Source: JAUVKT01 sp942491535 (GTDB lineage: Bacteria > Bacteroidota > Bacteroidia > Bacteroidales > VadinHA17). From it: a DNA stretch of 64,000 bases. Shown here piece after piece: positions 30,601 through 38,484 of the stretch. Below the pieces are notes generated by a model. That model ran no database searches, was not told the origin of the DNA, and saw only the letters and a list, made by a program, of their open reading frames with translations. Positions within the stretch are counted from its first letter, which is position 1; every line of letters begins with the position of its first letter. The stretch lies in contig CALOBV010000006.1 in the NCBI GenBank assembly GCA_942491535.1, positions 310,001 to 374,000 on the forward strand. Direction: 5' to 3'. The position numbers and the translations under genes were made by a program.

Positions 30601-31010
30601 ACATCTCAGAAAGGATAAGACTCTATAAAAAGCTGAATGAGCTACAAAATGAGAGTCAGCTACTGGTATTTGAAAAAGAATTAATCGACAGGTTCGGAGA
30701 TCTGCCCCAACAGGCTATAGAGCTACTTCATCTTGTCAGACTCAGGAGACAGGCAATGGGGATGGGTGTAGAAAAGTTGATACTCAAAAAGGGTATGATG
30801 GTAATCCATTTTACATCAGAGCAAAATTCGGGATTCTATAAAAGCAAGATGTTTATATCGATTATAAATTATGTTAATAAGCGTTATTCAAAGTTTACTG
30901 TAAAACACACCGACACAAGGCTGAGTCTGACAACAAAAAACATCTTATCAATACAGGATGCAAAAAAAATATTTGATAGTATAATTCAATTTCATGAAAA
31001 CCTGTTGTAA
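27654..31010 (+). CDS. mfd: Transcription-repair coupling factor
   Basis: Removes RNA polymerase stalled at DNA damage and recruits UvrA. The 1118-residue protein is full length. It has a UvrB-like N-terminal module (RSIIDVFSYSSDKPYRIDFFGDDIESI, about residues 180-205) and an RNA polymerase interaction (CarD-like) domain at about 425-515 (GDYVVHIDHGIGRFGGLEKI). The superfamily 2 translocase follows, with Walker A GDVGFGKTE (about 578) and a DEEQ box in VIDEEQKFGV. Motif VI is LRGRVGRSNKKAFCYLL, and a C-terminal TRCF domain spans about 980-1080. No frameshift is seen in its 3.36 kb, which is useful as a control for the broken genes at 40-46 kb. Confidence 0.97.
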   Translation: MNEFDLGKLYLKHPNFNPLAANLAEDKQGNIAAEDLRGSARSLLVAALFNSLQTTHFIILPEKEDAAYFYNDLVSILGEELVFFFPSTYKRSIQYGQTEASNIVLRTEVMNHLGSGKRKCVVVSYPESVMEKVISKKVFKKNTLKVKTGDPLSMEFLVEVLTEYNFSRVDFVYEPGQFSVRGSIIDVFSYSSDKPYRIDFFGDDIESIRTFNIDDQLSIEKFKEVSIIPNVQDISIEKTHENITEFIPPSSLIWLDSFAFTIDKINSIYNSSWSHETDSQEKSKREMAITGEHLESELSRFRVIEFSTQPHFDVSYRYKFNTQPQPSFNKNFELLGERLITNIEEGYENIIVSESETQIARLRDIFSEINPELSFKSEIINLHRGFTDYDLGLALFTDHQIFDRYHKFRIRGTFNRRESLSIKEITGLNPGDYVVHIDHGIGRFGGLEKINVNGKIQEAIKLVYRDNDILYVGIHALHRISKYKSKDSSEPRIYKLGSAAWQRIKSNTKKKVKDIAKDLILLYAKRMTVDGFSFSPDSFMQRELEASFIYEDTPDQNTATKLVKEDMEKSHPMDRLVCGDVGFGKTEIAIRAAFKSAADNKQVAILVPTTILALQHYQTFSQRLKDFPVEIDYISRHRKAADQRNIKDRLKNGKLDIIIGTHKLVAKDIEFKDLGLLVIDEEQKFGVSVKEKIKKFKANVDTLTLTATPIPRTLQFSLMGARDLSIINTPPPNRMPIITELHGFNEDIIKEGIEYELNRNGQVFFIHNRVENITEVQAIISRILPGVKSAIVHGQMDGRQVENRMYDFIHGDYDILIATTIIESGLDIPNANTIFINNAHHFGLSELHQLRGRVGRSNKKAFCYLLAPPESVMTQEARRRLKAIEEFSELGSGFNIAMQDLDIRGAGNLLGGEQSGFIADVGFETYQRILQEAINELKENELKGVVSQVDKKEGIKEEESTYVSDCQIETDMEIMFPDNYVSNISERIRLYKKLNELQNESQLLVFEKELIDRFGDLPQQAIELLHLVRLRRQAMGMGVEKLILKKGMMVIHFTSEQNSGFYKSKMFISIINYVNKRYSKFTVKHTDTRLSLTTKNILSIQDAKKIFDSIIQFHENLL

Positions 31011-31034
31011 AATACACAGATTATGTATTTTACA
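31006..31034. terminator. Perfect 11-base inverted repeat at the mfd stop codon
   Basis: TGTAAAATACA and TGTATTTTACA are exact inverted copies separated by seven bases, and the left arm contains the mfd TAA stop. The hairpin is symmetric and A/T-rich and lacks a clear downstream T run, so it could be a weak terminator or a protein-binding operator in front of coaX. Confidence 0.5.
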
Positions 31035-31075
31035 CTTGACCTTAACCTTTCGATTTAATAATTTTACACAAATAT

Positions 31076-31798
31076 ATGAATCTGGCTATTGATATAGGAA
31101 ACAGTTCTGCAAAACTGGGTGTATTCGAAGGATACACGAAAAAGTATATCACCAGCATTAAGCAAATTTCGACTGAGTACCTGGCAGACCTGGTAAAAAC
31201 ATATGGTATTACCAGAATGATTTATTCTTCTGTTGCCGGCGACAATAAAATACTAAAGGATTTTTCTTTATCATCAGGACTTAATCTTACATGTTTAAAT
31301 TCGGGAACAAGGATTCCTGTGAAAATCGAATATTCCACACCTGAGACCCTGGGTGCCGACAGGGTAGCAGGAATAGTAGGAGCATACAATAAGTACGGCA
31401 ATAATAACGTTCTGCTTATTGATGCCGGAACCGCTGTGACATTCGATGTTCTTTCGTCGGAGGGTATCTACAAGGGAGGGAATATATCTCCCGGATTGTC
31501 AATGCGATTCCAATCGCTTAACAATTACACCGACAAGCTGCCTCTGGTAGGCCCTGATAATAAATATGATATCATCGGGACCAATACGGAAAATGCTATT
31601 CGGTCAGGCGTTCAGCAAGGCTTGATTTTCGAAATAAATGAGTATATTCGCACCTTTGAAAATTTGTTCAAAGCACTGAAAATAGTCATTACTGGTGGTG
31701 ATGGTGAGTTGTTGTCCGGATTAATAAATCGAACCGTTGATTATTCTCCGGACCTGGTTATTGAGGGTCTAAATTATATAGTAAATTATAATGCTTAG
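31076..31798 (+). CDS. coaX: Type III pantothenate kinase
   Basis: Phosphorylates pantothenate in the first step of coenzyme A synthesis. The 240-residue ASKHA-fold protein has the phosphate-1 motif DIGNSSAKLGVF (residues 5-16), the conserved TLGADRVAGIVGAY, and the catalytic LIDAGTAVTFDVL followed by GGNISPGLSMRFQSL. Type III enzymes are feedback-insensitive to CoA as a family. Its last eight bases overlap the start of the outer-membrane barrel gene (ATGCTTAG), which suggests translational coupling and makes coaX the first gene of an envelope operon. Confidence 0.94.
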   Translation: MNLAIDIGNSSAKLGVFEGYTKKYITSIKQISTEYLADLVKTYGITRMIYSSVAGDNKILKDFSLSSGLNLTCLNSGTRIPVKIEYSTPETLGADRVAGIVGAYNKYGNNNVLLIDAGTAVTFDVLSSEGIYKGGNISPGLSMRFQSLNNYTDKLPLVGPDNKYDIIGTNTENAIRSGVQQGLIFEINEYIRTFENLFKALKIVITGGDGELLSGLINRTVDYSPDLVIEGLNYIVNYNA

Positions 31799-33071
31799 GT
31801 ATTTAAAAATATTTCTTCTGCTACTCCTGACCTCACAGTTGAGTGTTGGTCAAAAACTTGTCAATTCTCCATATGCAAGATTCGGACCCGGAACCCTCGA
31901 ACCTATAGGGTCCTTTAAAAGTCTGAGTATGGGAAGAACAGGAGTTGCATATAGCGATCCACTAAATATTTCTTACCAGAACCCTGCTTCATATAGCAGC
32001 CTGGACACAAATTCATTTGTATTTGATTTTGGTATTGATTACAGGATTATTGTTCTGAGTGACGGTGAGGAGAATTACCAGTCTGATGACATGAATTTTC
32101 ATCACCTGGCATTGGCCTTCCCAATCAATAAAAAGATAGGCTTTGCAGCAGGCATAATACCTTATAGTTCAGGGTATTATAATATTAACTCTGTTGTAGA
32201 TTCGGAACATCCTGATTATGATCCTATTATTGGCGAGACAGAGGAAATTCATAAGGGAACAGGAGGATTCAATAAATTCTTTTTTGGACTGGGCGTAAAT
32301 CCCTTTGGTGGTCTGTCGGTGGGTGCAAATATGACCTTTCTTTTCGGAACGGTTAGCCGAACAAACTCTTATCGTTTTATTGAAGACAGCTATGCTTTTG
32401 ATAATATTTCCACAGAAAAGGTTCAGATACAGGGATTAAATTTCGATCTCGGAGCCCAATACAACTTTGAGCTAAAAAAGGAATTGATAGCAACGGCAGG
32501 CATAACATACTCAGGGTCTTCAAATTACAAAGGCCAGACTGAAATTCTTAATGCTCTGTATACAGGGGCTCAGAGCACATACGATACACTTAGCTATTCA
32601 GCCACAGATAATGATGTTATTACTCTTCCCGGAAGTATGTCCTTCGGATTGGCCCTGAGTAAAAAAGATAACTTCGTTATTACTGCTGATTATTCGATGT
32701 CTGATTGGTCAAAAGCAGTCTTTCTGGGCCACGAATCTTACTTTATAAAAAGTAATTCTATAAATTTTGGAGCTGAATATATTCCTAATTATAATGCCAA
32801 CTTTAATTTCCTTAATAGGGTAGCATACAGGCTTGGTGGTCATATAACAGATAGCCATATAATGGTCAATAACGAACAAATAAAAGAATTTGGCATTACT
32901 TTTGGAGCAGGTCTACCATTAAGACGAAGTAATTCGAGAATTAATATTTACTTTGAATATGGTAATAGAGGCGGAAATCTTGATATGGGATTACATAATG
33001 AAACTTTCTATAACTTTGGATTAAGTTTTAATTTTTACGATTATTGGTTCTTAAAGAGAAAATACGACTAA
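31791..33071 (+). CDS. Outer-membrane beta-barrel protein, FadL/OmpP1-like appearance
   Basis: A 426-residue exported protein with a signal peptide (MLRYLKIFLLLLLTSQLSVG, cleaved near residue 20). The mature part begins NSPYARFGPGTLEP and GRTGVAYSDPLNISYQNPASYSSL, the pattern seen in Bacteroidota barrel proteins related to FadL. It then consists of alternating strands with aromatic ends to the final FNFYDYWFLKR. No ligand can be named. It is conserved between coaX and a TPR gene upstream of lptC in this phylum, which hints at a role in envelope or lipopolysaccharide assembly. The start overlaps coaX by eight bases. Confidence 0.85.
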   Translation: MLRYLKIFLLLLLTSQLSVGQKLVNSPYARFGPGTLEPIGSFKSLSMGRTGVAYSDPLNISYQNPASYSSLDTNSFVFDFGIDYRIIVLSDGEENYQSDDMNFHHLALAFPINKKIGFAAGIIPYSSGYYNINSVVDSEHPDYDPIIGETEEIHKGTGGFNKFFFGLGVNPFGGLSVGANMTFLFGTVSRTNSYRFIEDSYAFDNISTEKVQIQGLNFDLGAQYNFELKKELIATAGITYSGSSNYKGQTEILNALYTGAQSTYDTLSYSATDNDVITLPGSMSFGLALSKKDNFVITADYSMSDWSKAVFLGHESYFIKSNSINFGAEYIPNYNANFNFLNRVAYRLGGHITDSHIMVNNEQIKEFGITFGAGLPLRRSNSRINIYFEYGNRGGNLDMGLHNETFYNFGLSFNFYDYWFLKRKYD

Positions 33072-33083
33072 TAAAATTATAAG

Positions 33084-34415
33084 ATGATGAAGACAAGTTT
33101 ACTCAAAATTTTTTCGGTTATACTCCTTTCAATCCTGACAATACCCTTGATGGGACAAAAAGGCATTGAAGACGGAAGCAAGTACGGACATAATGAAGAT
33201 AGTGTCAATTGCAGGAAAAATCTGTCGCTTTACAAGACCTACTATAATCAAAAAAACTACGAGATGGCCATGAGTTTTTGGAGAAAAGCATTCTATGAGT
33301 GTCCTCTCTCCTCTCAAAACATGCACCTGCACGGAACCAGGATGTACAAGGCTTTCTACAATCAGACAAAAGACAGAGCATATATCGATTCACTTGTAAT
33401 TGTATATGATGCCAGAATAAAATACTTTGGAGAAGAAGCTTACCAGAAGGGCAGGCTGGGTCTTGACTTATGGGACCTTGGCTCAGAAGATCCCGAGCTG
33501 CTTAAGTTGACTTACGCAACTCTTGGTGAAGCAATTAATCTGAGTCCCATGAAGACACATCCAAATATACTAATGATATATATGGCAGCCACTCAAAGGC
33601 TGTTTGACAGTGAATCTATTACCAACGAGGAAGTAATTAGTAATTACGGCTTAGTTAGCGATGTTCTTGACAAGAGAATTGCCAGTGGTAACAGGCCTGC
33701 CGATTTAGGGGCAAAAGATAATATTGATGCAATATTTAGGGCAAGTGGTGCAGGAACATGCGAGGGACTTACTTCTCTTTTCACAGACAAAGTAAATGCT
33801 GCACCGCATGACATATCTCTGCTAAAGCAGGTTCTAGGGCTACTTGATGATGCAGGTTGCAACGATTCAGATTTGTTTTATTTAGCTGCTGAAAACTTAT
33901 ACAAGCAGGAAAGATCAGCCCTGGCTGCTTATTCTCTTGCTGAAATGAATGCCGATAAATTCGATTATAACCAGGCCGAATTTTATTATAAGGAAGCTAT
34001 AGAAATGGAGGATGATAACTATAAGAAATCGAACTACTATACTAAACTAGCTACAATCAGGCTTAGCAAGCAAGATAATAGAGGCGCAAGGGATTATGCA
34101 AAATCAGCTATTTCTCTCGATGCCAATAATGGTACAGCCTATATGCTTATTGGTAATGCCTATGCCGGTCAGAAAATAAGCAGTAACGATCTTGAGAATC
34201 AGGCCGTATACTGGGTTGCGGTTGATTACTTTAGAAGGGCTAAGGAGATCGATCCATCGCTTGCCGACAGGGTTAATGATGCCATCGGTCAGTGCGAGAA
34301 GGTATACCCGCAAAAAAAGGAATTGTTTTTTATGGGTATCCTGGAAGAAGGCATAAGCTATAAGGTTGGCGGATGGATAGATGAAAATACTACTGTTAGA
34401 TTCAGAAAAGAGTAA
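33084..34415 (+). CDS. Exported TPR-repeat protein
   Basis: A 443-residue protein with an N-terminal signal (MMKTSLLKIFSVILLSILTIPLMG). Helical repeats with TPR spacing run through most of it: YKTYYNQKNYEMAMSFWRKAF near the N-terminus, then YSLAEMNADKFDYNQAEFYYKEAI and YTKLATIRLSKQDNRGARDYAK toward the C-terminus. It is likely a periplasmic scaffold. It follows the barrel gene by 12 bases and its TAA abuts the TTG start of lptC, so it is part of the same operon. The partner protein is unknown. Confidence 0.88.
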   Translation: MMKTSLLKIFSVILLSILTIPLMGQKGIEDGSKYGHNEDSVNCRKNLSLYKTYYNQKNYEMAMSFWRKAFYECPLSSQNMHLHGTRMYKAFYNQTKDRAYIDSLVIVYDARIKYFGEEAYQKGRLGLDLWDLGSEDPELLKLTYATLGEAINLSPMKTHPNILMIYMAATQRLFDSESITNEEVISNYGLVSDVLDKRIASGNRPADLGAKDNIDAIFRASGAGTCEGLTSLFTDKVNAAPHDISLLKQVLGLLDDAGCNDSDLFYLAAENLYKQERSALAAYSLAEMNADKFDYNQAEFYYKEAIEMEDDNYKKSNYYTKLATIRLSKQDNRGARDYAKSAISLDANNGTAYMLIGNAYAGQKISSNDLENQAVYWVAVDYFRRAKEIDPSLADRVNDAIGQCEKVYPQKKELFFMGILEEGISYKVGGWIDENTTVRFRKE

Positions 34416-34979
34416 TTGGAAAGATACTCTGCCATATTAAATAAAGTACTCTTTGCAGTTCTGGTTTCCGGAACTGCATTGTTTTTCTCGTGTCGCGACA
34501 ACATTGATATTGTAAACACTTCATTAGACGAAAATACTCCTACTCAGATCGCTGAAAATTTCGTTACATCCTTTACAGATTCTGCTCTGCTTCAGGTAAG
34601 GATGGAAGCTCCCCTGATGAGATACTATGGAAAAATGGAAAAACCATATTCCGATTTTCCGGAGGGCATAATAGTATATTTCTACGACGGACAGGATAAG
34701 CCTTCAGGCCATATTTCTGCAAACTTTGGAAGATATTACGAAGCAGATCACCTGTGGGAAGTAAGAGACAGTGTTGTTGCCCTGAATGAGAGGAATGAAT
34801 TGCTTGAAACCGAACTTTTGTTCTGGGACGAAAGAAAGGAACTCATATATACAGATAAGTTTGTAAAAATAACACAGGAGGATCAGATAATCAGGGGATA
34901 TGGCCTGGAGTCTGATCCGAAGTTTATTAAATGGATCATTAAAAACGTTACCGCAACCTTATACCTTGACGATGAATAA
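34416..34979 (+). CDS. lptC: LptC-like LPS export protein (lipoprotein form)
   Basis: A 187-residue protein with an N-terminal hydrophobic segment ending in Cys (LVSGTALFFSC, Cys about 26) and a beta-rich LptC domain. Typical stretches are QVRMEAPLMRYYGK, YSDFPEGIIVYFYD, GHISANFGRYYEADHLWEVRDSVVAL, LLETELLFWDERKELIYTDKFVKI and GYGLESDPKF. LptC relays LPS from the inner-membrane LptBFG pump to the periplasmic bridge. The start is a TTG that directly follows the TAA of the TPR gene; no ATG or GTG start is available in frame before the signal segment. The 3' end overlaps the next small gene by eight bases (ATGAATAA). Confidence 0.88.
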   Translation: MERYSAILNKVLFAVLVSGTALFFSCRDNIDIVNTSLDENTPTQIAENFVTSFTDSALLQVRMEAPLMRYYGKMEKPYSDFPEGIIVYFYDGQDKPSGHISANFGRYYEADHLWEVRDSVVALNERNELLETELLFWDERKELIYTDKFVKITQEDQIIRGYGLESDPKFIKWIIKNVTATLYLDDE

Positions 34980-35154
34980 GAAAAGTCTTCTAATTCTTGA
35001 AATAGCGTGGTTCATTATTGGCTTACTATGTATGGCAGCAGCAGTTCATAACAGGATAGTTCTCGATGGGAACAGGTTTGTAATACTTCTGCTGATGAGT
35101 ATAGCATCTTTTGTTATGGCATGGTTCAGGCATAAGCAAAGGAAAAATAACTAA
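34972..35154 (+). CDS. Small two-helix membrane protein, function unknown
   Basis: Starting at the ATG that overlaps the lptC stop (ATGAATAA) gives 60 residues, MNKKSLLILEIAWFIIG..., with two hydrophobic helices (about 7-25 and 36-54) and a basic C-terminus (RHKQRKNN). The frame is open upstream to 34900, but that part lies inside lptC in another frame and the overlap start is more plausible. It is conserved in position between lptC and the CNNM gene in related genomes as far as I recall; the role is unknown. Confidence 0.7.
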   Translation: MNKKSLLILEIAWFIIGLLCMAAAVHNRIVLDGNRFVILLLMSIASFVMAWFRHKQRKNN

Positions 35155-35163
35155 CTTTACCTT

Positions 35164-36420
35164 ATGAATAATTTAGTAATAATAGTACTTTCTATTATTC
35201 TATCTGCCTTCTTTTCAGGGATGGAAATCGCCTTCGTGTCTTCAAACAGGCTCAGAATTGAAATCGACAGGAAACAGAACAGGTTCGGATCGGGTATAAT
35301 AAAGCGTTTTACCGACAAACCCGGTTACTTTATTGTTACCATGCTGATAGGTAATAATATCGCCCTTGTTGTTTACGGTCTTTTTATAGCCATAATGCTT
35401 GAACCAATCTTCAGCTCATTTTTAAGCTCCAACTTTCTCATACTTATTTCTCAGACCATTGTGTCGACCCTGCTTATATTAATTGTTGCCGAATTCTTAC
35501 CAAAAGCACTATTCAGGCTCGCTCCTAACTCTTTCCTTAACAACCTTAGTCTGCCAACTCTTATCTTTTATATTATCTTCTACCCAATAACATTTCTTGT
35601 TATTAAGCTTTCCAATATGCTTCTAAGGTTACTGCTTGGAGTTAAGGCAGAGCTGGTAGCCGACGAGAAAGTTTTTTCAAAGGTCGACCTTGATAATCTC
35701 TTTAATGAAGTATCGGATGAGGAAAATGATTCAGATTTTGAACAACAGGATATCAGGATCTTTCAAAACGCACTCGATCTTTCGAATGTAAAACTACGTG
35801 CCTGCATGGTACCCAGAACCGAGATACAGGCTCTTTCTATAAACAGTACTCTGGATGATTTAAAGCAGGCATTTATTGACACCGGCCATTCTAACATCCT
35901 GATATACGAAGAGACGATTGATAATATTACAGGTTACTTCAGGCTTCGCGACCTGTTTAAAAAACCAAAAAACATCAGATCGGCCATTAAGCAACTGCCC
36001 ATTGTTCCTGAAAGTATGGCCGCAAACAAACTACTGAAGATCTTTGTAGATGAGAATAAGAAACTTGCCCTTGTTGTGGATGAATTCGGAGGCACATCGG
36101 GGATAGTAACTATCGAGGATATACTAGAAGAGATAGTAGGAGAGATTGAAGATGAGCACGATTCCTCGGGGATAATAGAAAGGAAGCTAAGTGATTCTGA
36201 ATATCAGTTTTCAGGAAGAATAGAAATAGATTATATAAACGATACCTATAAACTATCTCTTCCGGCCGAAGACGATTATGAAACCCTCGCAGGCCTGGTT
36301 TTCTTCTACCATGGAAGCATACCAAAGATAAATGAGGTAATTGATATTGGCACAGCCAGGCTTAAAATTCTTAAGGTAAGCGGCACACGGCTGGAGCTCA
36401 TTAATGTATATATTAAATAA
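35164..36420 (+). CDS. CNNM/CorC-family membrane protein (DUF21-CBS-CorC_HlyC), hemolysin-like
   Basis: A 418-residue inner-membrane protein of the family that includes CNNM-type Mg2+ transporters and GldE. An N-terminal DUF21 region with four hydrophobic helices (from NNLVIIVLSIILSAFFSGMEIAFVS to about residue 165) is followed by a CBS pair (about 210-330, VPRTEIQALSINSTLDDLKQ and LVVDEFGGTSGIVTIEDILEEIVGEI). A C-terminal CorC_HlyC domain spans about 335-418 (YQFSGRIEIDYIND). It closes the coaX-OMP-TPR-lptC operon. Ion transport is the family function; the specific substrate is not shown here. Confidence 0.9.
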   Translation: MNNLVIIVLSIILSAFFSGMEIAFVSSNRLRIEIDRKQNRFGSGIIKRFTDKPGYFIVTMLIGNNIALVVYGLFIAIMLEPIFSSFLSSNFLILISQTIVSTLLILIVAEFLPKALFRLAPNSFLNNLSLPTLIFYIIFYPITFLVIKLSNMLLRLLLGVKAELVADEKVFSKVDLDNLFNEVSDEENDSDFEQQDIRIFQNALDLSNVKLRACMVPRTEIQALSINSTLDDLKQAFIDTGHSNILIYEETIDNITGYFRLRDLFKKPKNIRSAIKQLPIVPESMAANKLLKIFVDENKKLALVVDEFGGTSGIVTIEDILEEIVGEIEDEHDSSGIIERKLSDSEYQFSGRIEIDYINDTYKLSLPAEDDYETLAGLVFFYHGSIPKINEVIDIGTARLKILKVSGTRLELINVYIK

Positions 36421-36445
36421 AAAGGGTAGCCCTGCCGGACTACCC
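36417..36445 (-). terminator. Terminator after the M20 peptidase gene
   Basis: Read on the minus strand, a GGGTAG / CTACCC stem with GC-rich interior is followed by TTTTTATTTAA. On the plus strand no T run follows, so it works for the minus-strand gene ending at 36473 but overlaps the end of the convergent CNNM gene. Confidence 0.7.
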
Positions 36446-36472
36446 CTGTATACAAAATAATCTTCTGTATAC

Positions 36473-37843
36473 TTATTTTTTCATCTCACTATAGTACCTG
36501 TAGAACAGTGGTATTGTTTCTATACCCTTATAGAAATTAAATAAGGGATAGCTCTCGTTAGGTGAGTGTATGGCATCCTCATCCAGACCAAATCCCAGGA
36601 GAATTGATTTTACTCCCAGTACCCTTTCAAAGGCTGAGATTATCGGTATTGATCCTCCACTACGGGTTGGTATCGGTTTCTTTCCAAAAGACTCTTCCAT
36701 AGCCTTACTGGCTGCCTGATATTCAATTGTATCAATAGGGCTTACATAAGCCTGTCCCCCATGGAGGTATTTAACCCTTACCTTCACCCCTTTTGGAGCG
36801 ATTGATATAAAGTGCTTCTCAAAAAGGACTGCTATCTTCTCAGAATCCTGGTCGGGTACAAGCCTCATTGATATCTTTGCATAGGCTTTTGAAGGAAGAA
36901 TTGTCTTGGCTCCATCCTCAATATATCCTCCCCATATTCCATTTACATCAAGAGTAGGTCTTATACCAAGCCTTTCGTGAGTTGTATAACCCTTTTCTCC
37001 AACAACCTCGCTAATATTAATAGATCTCTTATACTCATCCTCATTATATGGTCTCTTAGCCATCTCAGCTCTTTCCTGGTCTGATGAAATAAGAACATCG
37101 TCATAAAAACCGGGTATAGTAATATGGTTATCTTCATCTGTCAGTGAGGCAATCATTTTTGCAAGCATATTGCACGGATTAGCAACTGCACCTCCATAAA
37201 GACCAGAGTGAAGATCCCTGTTTGGTCCTGTTACTTCAACCTCCATATAGGAAAGTCCCCTTAGGCCGGTAGTAATAGAAGGAATATCCTTTGAAATCAT
37301 GGTAGTGTCTGACACTAGTATTACATCAGCCTTAAGCATATCCTTATGCTCATTACAGAATATCTCAAGGTTCTCTGATCCGATCTCTTCTTCGCCCTCG
37401 ATCATAAACTTTACATTGGTGGTAAGCGTACCGGTTTGCATCATTAACTCAAAGGCTTTAAAATGCATAAAAAGTTGTCCCTTATCGTCATCTGCACCCC
37501 TGGCCCATATTTTACCATCCTTAACAACAGGTTCAAAAGGTTTTGTATCCCATAGTTCAAATGGCTCTGCCGGCTGAACATCATAATGTCCGTACACCAG
37601 CACTGTTGGTAGTTTGGGGTCTATCATTTTCTCACCATAAAGCACAGGATGACCATTTGTAGGATATACCTCTGCCTTATCTGCACCTGCATCAAGCAAA
37701 CTCTGCTTAAGATGCTCTGCAGTCTTTAGCATATCTCCCTTATGTTCTTCCTGGGCACTTACAGATGGGATCCTGATTATCTCAAATAGTTCCTCCAGGA
37801 ACCTGTCCTTATTCGCTTCAATATAATCTCTTATTTTATCCAT
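36473..37843 (-). CDS. M20-family dipeptidase
   Basis: A 456-residue cytoplasmic zinc dipeptidase of the carnosinase/PepV-like group, cleaving short peptides. Zinc-binding and catalytic motifs are present: LVYGHYDVQPAEP (His about 81), WARGADDDKGQLFMH (Asp of ADDDKG), MIEGEEEIGSENLE and LVSDTTM, plus the dimerisation-domain segment MEVEVTGPNRDLHSGLYGG. No signal peptide. It is transcribed alone from the region at 37844-37896 and ends at a hairpin terminator convergent with the CNNM gene. Confidence 0.92.
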   Translation of the reverse strand: MDKIRDYIEANKDRFLEELFEIIRIPSVSAQEEHKGDMLKTAEHLKQSLLDAGADKAEVYPTNGHPVLYGEKMIDPKLPTVLVYGHYDVQPAEPFELWDTKPFEPVVKDGKIWARGADDDKGQLFMHFKAFELMMQTGTLTTNVKFMIEGEEEIGSENLEIFCNEHKDMLKADVILVSDTTMISKDIPSITTGLRGLSYMEVEVTGPNRDLHSGLYGGAVANPCNMLAKMIASLTDEDNHITIPGFYDDVLISSDQERAEMAKRPYNEDEYKRSINISEVVGEKGYTTHERLGIRPTLDVNGIWGGYIEDGAKTILPSKAYAKISMRLVPDQDSEKIAVLFEKHFISIAPKGVKVRVKYLHGGQAYVSPIDTIEYQAASKAMEESFGKKPIPTRSGGSIPIISAFERVLGVKSILLGFGLDEDAIHSPNESYPLFNFYKGIETIPLFYRYYSEMKK

Positions 37844-37896
37844 TTTATATAATTTTTTATAATTGAACCTAAAGTTACAAAAGTGTTGATAAATAA

Positions 37897-38475
37897 CTAC
37901 TTATAATTAAGTTTTTTAATCTCCTCTGCAGCTTTTTCAACTTCCTTATACCAGCTCTTGCCATATACTCTTATCAGGGGTTCTTTCAGAAATTTATAAA
38001 CCGGTAAATCCAGGTCCTCTCCAAGATTTCTGGCCGGCTTGCATATCTTCCATTCCTCATAATTAACTGCATCAAAATCGCGATATTTCTTAATCCTTAC
38101 CGGGAACAGGTGACACGATTCAGGCTTTCTGAACTTTATTTTCCCATCGGTCCATGCCTTCTCAATAGCACACTTAAATATTCCATCCTCTAATATGGCA
38201 TATGCACACTCATCATTACCAATCAGTGGAGTAACAGTATCTCCATCCGAGTCTACCATGCTTGTTCCCTTTTCCCTTACTGCTTCAATCCCCTCGGGTC
38301 TCATATACTTTTCTACCACAGGCCATATTTCTTCAAGTATTACAGCCTCTGCCTCTTCAAGAGGGGCTCCTGAATCTCCATATCTGCAACAACTACCCTT
38401 ACATTTTTCAAGGTTACAGCAGAATTTCTTATCAAAAAGATTCATTGATATTACGGTACGATCTATTGATAACAT
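37897..38475 (-). CDS. DUF3109 family cysteine-rich protein
   Basis: A 192-residue protein of the DUF3109 family, related to the YkgJ-type putative metal or Fe-S cluster binders. The cysteine pattern is CCNLEKCKGSCC near residue 19, with later single cysteines in DECAYAI, FKCAIEKA, SCHLFPVR and WKICKPA. That spacing suggests one zinc or iron-sulphur site built from N-terminal and central cysteines. Function is unknown. It lies 9 bases downstream of gpmI and is probably co-transcribed with it. Confidence 0.88.
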   Translation of the reverse strand: MLSIDRTVISMNLFDKKFCCNLEKCKGSCCRYGDSGAPLEEAEAVILEEIWPVVEKYMRPEGIEAVREKGTSMVDSDGDTVTPLIGNDECAYAILEDGIFKCAIEKAWTDGKIKFRKPESCHLFPVRIKKYRDFDAVNYEEWKICKPARNLGEDLDLPVYKFLKEPLIRVYGKSWYKEVEKAAEEIKKLNYK

Positions 38476-38484
38476 AAGATGAAA

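Noticed and set aside
36421..36450. A terminator for the plus-strand CNNM gene.
   Set aside because: The stem has no T run on the plus strand; it only suits the minus-strand M20 gene.
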